Shown piece by piece: positions 56,223-64,000 of a DNA stretch of 64,000 nucleotides. The stretch's first letter is position 1. Each line of letters starts with the position of its first letter. The notes under the pieces are model-generated. The model was not told where the DNA came from. It worked only from the letters and a program-made list of their open reading frames with translations, and made no database searches. This DNA is from Narthecium ossifragum (taxonomy: Eukaryota > Streptophyta > Magnoliopsida > Dioscoreales > Nartheciaceae): NCBI GenBank assembly GCA_963920575.1, contig OY986975.1:15283897-15347896 (forward strand), written 5' to 3'. Position numbers and translations under genes: made by a program.

Positions 56223-56642
56223 CTTACTTAATCAAATAGAAATCAAGACAAAAACAAAACAAAGCAAAATGTTAATGACAAATAAGAATTTTCAATCAAC
56301 ATAATATAGCGTGCCACATCATGAAATGAATTTTGATAAATTTCATCAAGTTCTTTTTTATATTGATACATCTTAATTCGAGATGAAAATAAAATTCTTT
56401 TCATTTGATCCTATTTGCAATCAAAATTCGTTTGATGACATGCCAACTTATATGACGTGGATTAAAAAAAAATCATGTGTCGTTAAGTTAGTTAGTCCGG
56501 TACCAAACTCCCACTAAATAATCTCACTAAGAACATATTTTTTTACCAGACGTGTCTCTCCATCCAACAATCTTGACCACCATAAAGTTCAATCCTTTTG
56601 TAAGTTTAGCCAAACCACTCATATTTGGAGATTAAACTAAAA
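56223..56642 (+). promoter_or_regulatory. short promoter region of the PEP mutase-family gene
   Basis: 420 bp of AT-rich DNA between a retrotransposon LTR and the ATG at 56643. I see no confident TATA box. The codon frame is open for six codons upstream of the ATG but with no earlier ATG. Confidence 0.4.
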
Positions 56643-59600
56643 ATGGGGTTCTCCACAACAATCCATGCTCATAACCCCTTCTCTCTCTCTCCCGCCATCT
56701 ATTTGTCATCTCCGCGCCACCCTCATCCCTCTTATTGCTTTTCAAATTTGAAATCACAACGGCTAGTTTGGTACTCCTCCTCCCCTCTTGGATGGAGTCC
56801 CATAACAAGAGCCACCAGCCCCGCATGCAACTATACACCTCAGGCCTCAGCCTCCCCCGCCCCTACTGGGGAGTCATCGGCGGCGGCGCTTCGGAGGATC
56901 TTGGGGTCTCCTGGGATCCACCAGGGCCCGGCGTGCTTTGACGCGCTCAGCGCCAAGCTCGTGGAGCGTGCGGGCTTCGAGTTTTGCTTCATGAGCGGTA
57001 GGCGTTTGTTTCTGGGTCTCATAGACTTCTTGATTGGAATTCATTACATAAGTGGTTATAGCTGTACGATGGTCCACAGTGGTACTTTGCCACATCTTGT
57101 TTTAGTTGATGTTCTTGGATTGTTTCATAATAAAATTAGGACTGAATGAGCAATGGACTTATCAAGGCTGGCAGGTGGCCTATTAGTTCTAAGAGTGGAA
57201 CCATGATTCTAGTTTGATGAAATAAGGGAGAAGGAACAAGTGTAGGTATGGTGGAAATCCATGAAGAAATGGGTCTTTTTTCCGGTTTATTTAAAGAAGT
57301 GCAAACTTGCTGAATCTCTCACACAGGCATTGGTGTAAACTGGACCGCGTCCTGTAACACAACAATTCTGACGCTAGGAATAAATCTGAAACTCAGCTCA
57401 AGTTGACCTGGAAAATGGTCGTGTATGAGGAGATAGATACAATATTGCCAACTTTTGTCTGATGCAAAGTATTTCTGATTCTACAGACTAAGGATCAGAA
57501 TTTTCTGGAGGCTTCAATTGGTCCAACCTACTAGACCCTGATTGTCATGGCATGATTCTCACAATTAGCAGCTTCTCCTAGGCCTTTATTAATGTTCTCA
57601 CTGTTGTAGCTCGAGTGGCTTGAAGTCCGGAAGGGTCTATAAATAGTGGGGTGTGTAATGAAGTAAGGTAGGTCTGCAGTTGTCCTATAGGGAGCTTATT
57701 TCATGTCATTTTGAGGAACAAGTACTTTTAAAACTGAAGAATGTCAAGCTTGTCATGAGCTCCATCGTCAATGAAATCATGTTCTGACTTATCCAAAGAT
57801 GTACAATAAACCTTCCTGTTATATTCAAGAGATGATGTGGAGTATAGTATGTACTAATGCAACATGACTTTTCTTTAGGGAAGAAATGAATGAAGAATCA
57901 AGCGTGTCATGAGCTCCATCGTTAATGACATCATGATCTGACTTATCCAAAGATATACGATAAACCTTCCTGTTATATTCAAGGGATGATGTGGAGTATA
58001 GTATGTACTAATGCAACATGACTTTTCTTTAGGGAAGAAATGAATGATTGTTGTTGTAAATCCATTTTTATTCTCATAAGCACCAATTCACTGTAGCAGG
58101 ATCCTTACACATATTTAACAAGTATACTCTCCTTATATGCCTGATGCCTGTCCGACATGTATCCGGTTTTCTTTAGCAAAGAACTCTTTGGTAAGCTTGA
58201 TGGCATTGGATACAAGTGGGATATATGTGGGATACGAGCTTTCTTAACTTTGTACATATATTAATACTATGAAATATTGGTAATTCACTTTTAGTGTCAA
58301 AGCGACACTGCGATGTTTTTAATGTTCTAGGGTGAACTTTTTCTAATGATGATCACTTTGTTTTATGGCCCAAAGCGGAGGGGCATCAGATTTTTTGATT
58401 TGCAAATGAGAAATGTATCTTTGTGTGTTTCTTTGATTGTTCTCAGGGTGTACAAATTGGTTTATACCTTTCTATATTACACATACACTACTTGTGTAGT
58501 TACTACCTTCAAGAATTATCGTGTTGGAGTGTTTCTTATTGTGTTCATCTCCTGCATATTACTCAGACTTCTTTGTGACCTATATAATTAGGGCATAGAG
58601 CTTCACTCGATCAAGCAGATATTCAATTACCTTAGTGTCCCCAACAATATTGTCCATTACACAATCATGTCTTTTGTTGCTTTAGAAGATACATTTCCTC
58701 TTTCTCTTAAAAACCTAGTTTGATGCATCCATTTTTCAAAAGTTTGTATCATTATAACTTAGTTGAATTATATGGTTCACAAACACAAGTAACACTATGT
58801 ACTTTTCTCCGCAACATCTTTTTCTAGTTTTTAAGTAATCTCCCAATCCTAAATTGGATTCTCCTTTTTGCTTGGTGGAAGTGGTGCTTCTTCGTTTGGG
58901 AGTTCTTGGTTCATACTTAATTTGGACAGTTTTTTGTTCAAAGTTATATAATCAGCGGCTTGGGTTTAATAGACATGTAGAAAAAATTGTCCATGAGATA
59001 AGTTCCATTTTCTCTGGTGTGGGTGCAACGGAGCTAATCCTTTACCTATATGACAATGGCTCCCAATGTTGCTTACTGGTCTTTGGTGAAGACTAAGGTA
59101 TATTATGTTGTGTAAGCCATCACTACTTAGTTGTGTTATTGAAACAACTTACCTTTAGAATTCTCAATTAGTTTCCATTGGAAATGATTCTGAAGTCTTA
59201 AAAAGCTTTTTACTATTCGAGTCTTTGTCTGGATTGATCCTTCTTCTTTGATTTATTTATGACCCTATTACTCACAGTTCATGATTTTGTCGTATTCCCA
59301 GGTTTTTCTGTTTCAGCTGCTAGATTGGGATTGCCAGATGTTGGTCTTATTTCCTATGGTGAAATGGTAGACCAAGGGTATCAAATAACTCAAGCTGTAT
59401 CTATACCTGTGATTGGAGATGGAGATAATGGATATGGCAATCCTTTGAATGTTAAGAGAACTGTGAAAGGGTTTGTAAAAGCTGGTTTTGCAGGGATTAT
59501 TCTCGAGGATCAGGTAAATACTCTTTTCATTTTGTTTCAAGATGAGCTTTAGAGTGGTGTTCTTTGTTCTCAAGCTGCATTGCACCTGGTTGCTATCAGA

Positions 59601-62465
59601 TTATTGAAAATATAAATTCCTTAAAGGACAGTTTATGGCTCATTATTGCCAAGTATGTGTCTGACTTTTGATGCCACTGTAAGACTTTGTTGATCTTATC
59701 AATATTATTGAACATCGCAAGCCCTAAAGGAATTTTCACACCTGACTTATTGGACTTCCATACTAAGCTCTTATTCGAAATGAACAAGTTTGGTTTTTAT
59801 GCAAGCATTTTCCAGTCACAGATTATGACAGTGAAGTTAAATTTGTAGTTTCGAATGCAAATTTCTTTATGGAGGATTCTTCCACTCACCTGAGAAAGCT
59901 ATTAGACTTTAAAATACTTGTAGAATGAGAAACAAGATTAACATTGTCCTTTGGGACAGATCTCATGTTTTTTCAGAGAGTGAATATAACACTATTATGC
60001 AAACTGTCTAGCTGAAACCACCCGAGCTTAGACAAGGAACCTTGTGGGCCTATGGCTACACGCATTTTGTGTGTTAGCTAGAAGAGGGGGCCTTTTCTCC
60101 TCTGGATAAATTTCATGATTCTGGTTTTCCTACTTGTTAAGGTCTCACCAAAAGCTTGTGGCCATACTCAAGGACGGAAGGTAGTATCAAGAGAGGAGTC
60201 AGTGATGCGTATCAGGGCTGCTGTAGATGCTCGGAAAGAGAGTGGGTTTGACATTGTTATTATAGCACGTACTGATGCCCGTCAAGCTATATCATTAGAG
60301 GAAGCACTGTGGAGATCACGAGCATTTGGTGATGCTGGGGCAGATGTTCTTTTCATTGATGCACTTGCTTCAAAAGAGGAGATGAAGGCCTTCTGCGAAG
60401 TTATTCCTTTACTTCCAAAAATGGTATGCCCTTTATGCTTGTATTCTCATTGTGTTATGTGCAAAAAGCTTAAGTATTGTAGATCTAAGTATTGCATTTG
60501 CATGCCATATAGAATGTGAGTACATGGTAAAGGACTCACTAGAACTCCGAAGTCTGTGCTTTAGGTCATTTTCTACAGTAGTGTTCGAGATAATTATTGC
60601 AACTTGCAGTGTCAGTCTTTTATAGGTAATTTTAACTTGCTAACAGTGATTGTTGTGCCTGTCGGAACATATCAGCAAGGATCGGCACACGTGAAACCTG
60701 TGTCGACACAACCCATGCCGATACATGTATAGCTCAAAAGAGTTTCGTACTGGTATGTGTCATTCCAGCCAGTACCTGCATTACACGTGCCTTTGACATG
60801 GCAATCCTTGATTGCTCATGCCTAATCTTTAATTTCTCACCATAAGTTGCTACAATAATGAAATGCAGTAAGCTTTATACAAATGTTGTAAACAGTAACA
60901 CCTTTTTACTTCATAGATTTATGTTGAGAGCAAACTACTAGAACTTGACATTAATCTGCAACACTTTTACATCAATATTGGACCAATGGTCCAATACTGA
61001 CAAAGGTTTTCGAAGATATTTGATAGTATGTCCCGTATCTTCCATTTTGTTGGAAACAGGCCATAAAATTTCCTTTGCTTTGTGTCTTAATTATTCGTCG
61101 AGAGAAATAACCTTAGTAAGTTGATAGTGAAGGAAGGACTTTGGAACCCATCCAGAAAGGAGAAAAGAAAAGAAACAGATTTAACAAAATTGTTACAGCC
61201 TACGTACTATGATCATGCGCTATCTTTATTTTTTTGCTATTCGATAGGAAAAAGTCAGTGAAGGATTTGGGCATGCTTTGATGGAAACCAATATATTCTA
61301 AGTTAGAATGTGTTCGCAATTTAAACGGGAGCAATACCTTTGTGTTTTTTATGCATTATTTGGGTTCTATGCAAAGATTTCCGATGGCTCATTAGATATG
61401 ATTGTAGAACATAGACTATATAGATAACTACGATATAGTGAACCAGCATAGTTTATAGGTTTTCGTCACTATCCACAACCAAATAGGCTGGTAATAAAGT
61501 CAATCAGAACCCACATTCGGATAACTTTGACACATGCAGACTAAGTCACTAAAACTGTGATAGTAATTTGTTTGTTGGAACATTGGTGGCCTACAAATGT
61601 GCATGTCATGTAGCAAAGCACATGTTTAGTTGATTCATAGCTGTTCCTTTTGATAGGCACAAAGTTAGAAGAAAGCAATTAGAGAATCATTTGCTTTGAG
61701 AAAAACCAGGCCAAGGCCTTCTAAGCTAGACATAACTAGTATTTTGCAAGAGGACGACTTCTTTTGGATATTAATTCATTTTATACAAAATTATCCTGCC
61801 GACCACACATAACTAGGTGAACCATGACAACTTCTGCTAAGTCCCAGCAACTAGCATATGTATGAATAAATCAACTTCTATCTAGACTCGAGTCATTAAA
61901 CCACTTCCCATATTATTAACTGTCTCTTAACTTAAAACTAATATACTAACTTATTTGTCTCTTTTTGTGTGCATAAAAACATGGAGCAACTAGCACAAGT
62001 GTCATATAGATGTATTTTGGCTTTTGTTTCGTTTATTGTTATGCTTTGGGAATGCTCGTGTTTCGTAATGTAATTTTAATTACTAAAATAATGCATATCA
62101 GATTTTCCTGTTTATCAAAACTTTTCAATTATACAAATCTGCTGAGCTTGTTGCTTTTGGATATTTGCAATTGTTAGTCTCTTGCTTTAGGTGTCTAATT
62201 TAAAGAAAAACAAAAACCTTTAAATCTTGTCACAGAACCTTCCACTCTGTGTGCCATCCTATGTGCCATCCTATGTGCTAGATTTGTGTATTTGAGTTTT
62301 CTACTTCGACAGCTATCCAAATTATTTGCTTTTATTCTACAGGCTAACATGCTTGAAGGTGGGGGGAAAACTCCTATATTGAACCCTATTGAACTTGAGG
62401 AGATTGGGTTTACAATTGTTGCTTATCCTCTCTCCCTACTGGGAGTGTCAATTCGTGCAATGGAG
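56643..62465 (+). CDS. chloroplast isocitrate lyase/PEP mutase superfamily enzyme (CPPM-type), 3' partial
   Basis: Exons 56643..56997, 59302..59513, 60142..60423 and 62343..62465 (324 residues); the last exons lie beyond 64000. All junctions are GT/AG; the first is phase 1, the rest phase 0. Residues 1 to about 65 are Ser/Pro/Arg-rich, a probable chloroplast transit peptide. The body has ACFDALSAKLVERAGFEFCF (97-116), SVSAARLGLPDVGLISYGEM, the metal-binding DGDNGYG (158-164), GIILEDQ, the superfamily catalytic KxCGH as KACGH (193-197), IARTDA and NMLEGGGKTP. Plant members are annotated as carboxyvinyl-carboxyphosphonate phosphorylmutase, but that phosphonate-pathway name comes from bacteria; a carnation relative (petal death protein) cleaves 2-oxo/malate-type acids, so a C-C lyase on small dicarboxylates is more plausible. 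The ATG at 56643 is the first in frame. Confidence 0.9.
56998..59301 (+). other. intron 1 of the PEP mutase-family gene
   Basis: 2,304 bp with GT...CCCAG ends. It contains the 154-bp tandem duplication listed separately and otherwise AT-rich sequence without coding signals. Confidence 0.85.
57735..58045. repeat. 154-bp tandem duplication in intron 1
   Basis: gtcatgagctccatcgtcaatg...gaaatgaatga occurs twice in direct succession (starts 57735 and 57891) with about 95 percent identity by eye. Confidence 0.9.
60424..62342 (+). other. intron 3 of the PEP mutase-family gene
   Basis: 1,919 bp. Around 60650-60790 it holds a short GC-richer repeat-like phrase (gatcggcacacgtgaaacc...ccagtacctgcattac) resembling dispersed plant repeats; no boundaries seen. 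Confidence 0.8.
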
Positions 62466-64000
62466 GTACAAACTTTTTGACTTCCATATTTCTGACAGTG
62501 TTATTTGAAGGCCATAGGGGTACCCTACATGTTGAGAAAAAATTGCTTAGTGGCAATGCTTTGAATTATTCGTGATGGCATTTTTTAACCATTAGAAAAG
62601 TCTTAATACACCCAATAATCTATTCGTTCTTTTCTTTTTCTTGTTTCGTCTTGCATAGTTATTGTTTTTTTGTTTTTTTTGTTTTAGTGTATGAAAAGTG
62701 CTTGTCAAGTTATACAAGATGATGGTTTGGATCGGCTTGATAAACTATTCTAGTTGATTGTTTACAAGTTTGTGATTTTTTTTAGCTGCTCTTTGTACTT
62801 AGGCTGAAATCTTGTTCAGAAATTTAAGAAAAATAGCATGAGGATTCGCCTTGAATCATGTAGTACTATCAACTTACTAAGTACTAAGCACGCATTCTTC
62901 CTATTCAAGAAATGTTTTGAAACCTATATGTTGTCCATATGAGCAAGCTTCCAGAAGCAAGACACAAAATGTAGGGTCAGGCCCGTGGATAGAGCAGCAT
63001 TTTGGAAAGTGCAGTGAGATGATAGGAATAGCTCTACGTTGGGAACTATTCTCACAGCAGGATTGGCTTTGTCAATTGAGCTTCAAGCCTTCAAGATTGA
63101 GGATCGATTGATATCAGCTCAATAGCAGTTTATTAAAAAAAAGATATTGAGCTGATATCGAGCTGGGTTTGAGATCCATTCCTTAATGGGCCGGTAACGA
63201 GCAAGGGTTGGCTCGATCCAGCACAAACATTGTCGGATATAAGTATATTTGTTATAAATTGCACAATACCTTCATAATATGTAGAATTTTATAGTGTCAA
63301 TTACATATTTCCTTCTAAAGTTTTATATTACCCATTCCACCTAGAATTTGCGTAATTACATATGTCCTAAACTCTTGAGTTGTATCACATATATTCCTGA
63401 GGTTACTTTTGGATGAATGTTCTTGGAATATCCTAAATGGAGCTGTTTGCTCTCTACAGGAGGGATGCCAATTTAATTAATTTCCCTTCTTTGCTTTTCC
63501 CCTTCAAAATTGTTTAAGGTTTTAATTTCCGTCTCAAAAAGAGCTCTAACTGCTTCTCCGCTCGCTTGGACCCATACACATTTCTGATAGCCTCATCTTA
63601 TGTAAGTTTGAACTGGTCAATAGTGCTATTGCAAATACAAACTTGATTTAGTGTTTTTTAGGGCGGTCATAAAGAATTTTTAGATCCTTTTAGTGGAGCT
63701 ACTCAATCTCGAGTTTTGCTCCATGACCTGCCCTCGTCTGAATTTGGCTGATGATGGTAACAAATGATGATGATGATAAACGGATAAGTCATCCTATTCT
63801 AAGAACTTTGTGAGGAAAGCTTATGGAAAAGTGAATTAGCAGCTGTGGTACTTCATGGATGCAACTAGAAAACCATTTATGATAGGAATCTGATGAGAAA
63901 AAGTATCAATTGTGCACATAGAATCTGCGTTATTGTGCTGCGGACATTCTGGAGGCATTCTTTCTTTATTTTTTCTTTCTAACAGTGGTATTGTTGGCAC
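62466..64000 (+). other. start of intron 4 of the PEP mutase-family gene
   Basis: After the donor GAG|GTACAA the sequence is AT-rich with no continuation of the conserved C-terminus. I searched by eye for the expected exon following IRAME and did not find it before the edge. Confidence 0.7.

Overview
This is nuclear DNA of a flowering plant. It carries spliced genes, a chloroplast-targeted enzyme, an extensin cell-wall gene and dense plant-type LTR retrotransposons. The high third-position GC of the extensin exon and the retroelement mix would fit a monocot outside the grasses, such as a palm, but nothing seen here fixes the species.

Only two host genes look alive. The first (2118-5845, +) encodes a secreted 1,142-residue hybrid cell-wall protein. 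It has a signal peptide, an extensin block, a six-cysteine Pollen Ole e 1 domain split by one intron, and a second, longer extensin block. It has a TATA box, a probable 3'-UTR intron and a poly(A) signal. The second (56643 to beyond the right edge, +) is a chloroplast isocitrate lyase/PEP mutase superfamily enzyme, of the type annotated as carboxyvinyl-carboxyphosphonate phosphorylmutase. Its first four exons are in the window.

Almost everything between them (about 7.4-56.2 kb) is mobile DNA, and many boundaries can be read from termini and target-site duplications (TSDs). In order: a mini-Helitron (7414-7662); a solo LTR (7835-8416, TSD GTAGA); a Copia 5' LTR with primer-binding site (8579-9013); two broken copies of a host gene fragment resembling DUF1645; a complete but decayed Copia element (12399-17267, TSD CGGTC); a CACTA transposon end (18637); a TRIM element (19053-19709); five insertions of one ~2.25-2.4 kb solo-LTR family, two of them nested in others; a 5,087-bp Helitron (29279-34365) carrying exon fragments of an ALMT malate-channel gene and a FIZZY-RELATED (FZR/CCS52) gene; a second Copia (35006-40051, minus strand, TSD CACAC); two small TIR elements; a Reina-like chromovirus (42903-48237, minus strand, TSD GATAA); a non-autonomous Athila/Tat-like gag-protease element (about 48.9-55.4 kb, minus strand); and a truncated chromovirus end (55.4-56.2 kb) about 420 bp upstream of the second host gene.

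The nesting gives a relative clock. A C-rich host segment was hit by the TRIM, by LTR unit 4 (later hit by unit 2) and by LTR unit 5 (later hit by unit 3 and by the Helitron). LTR unit 1 (9305-11559) preserves the empty Helitron site, which proves both Helitron ends to the base. The most unusual signal is a set of palindrome arrays (GATCGATC or GGTCGACC words) at the same place, downstream of the predicted TATA box, in the solo LTRs of this family where I looked. Similar words also occur in the unrelated Athila-like element.
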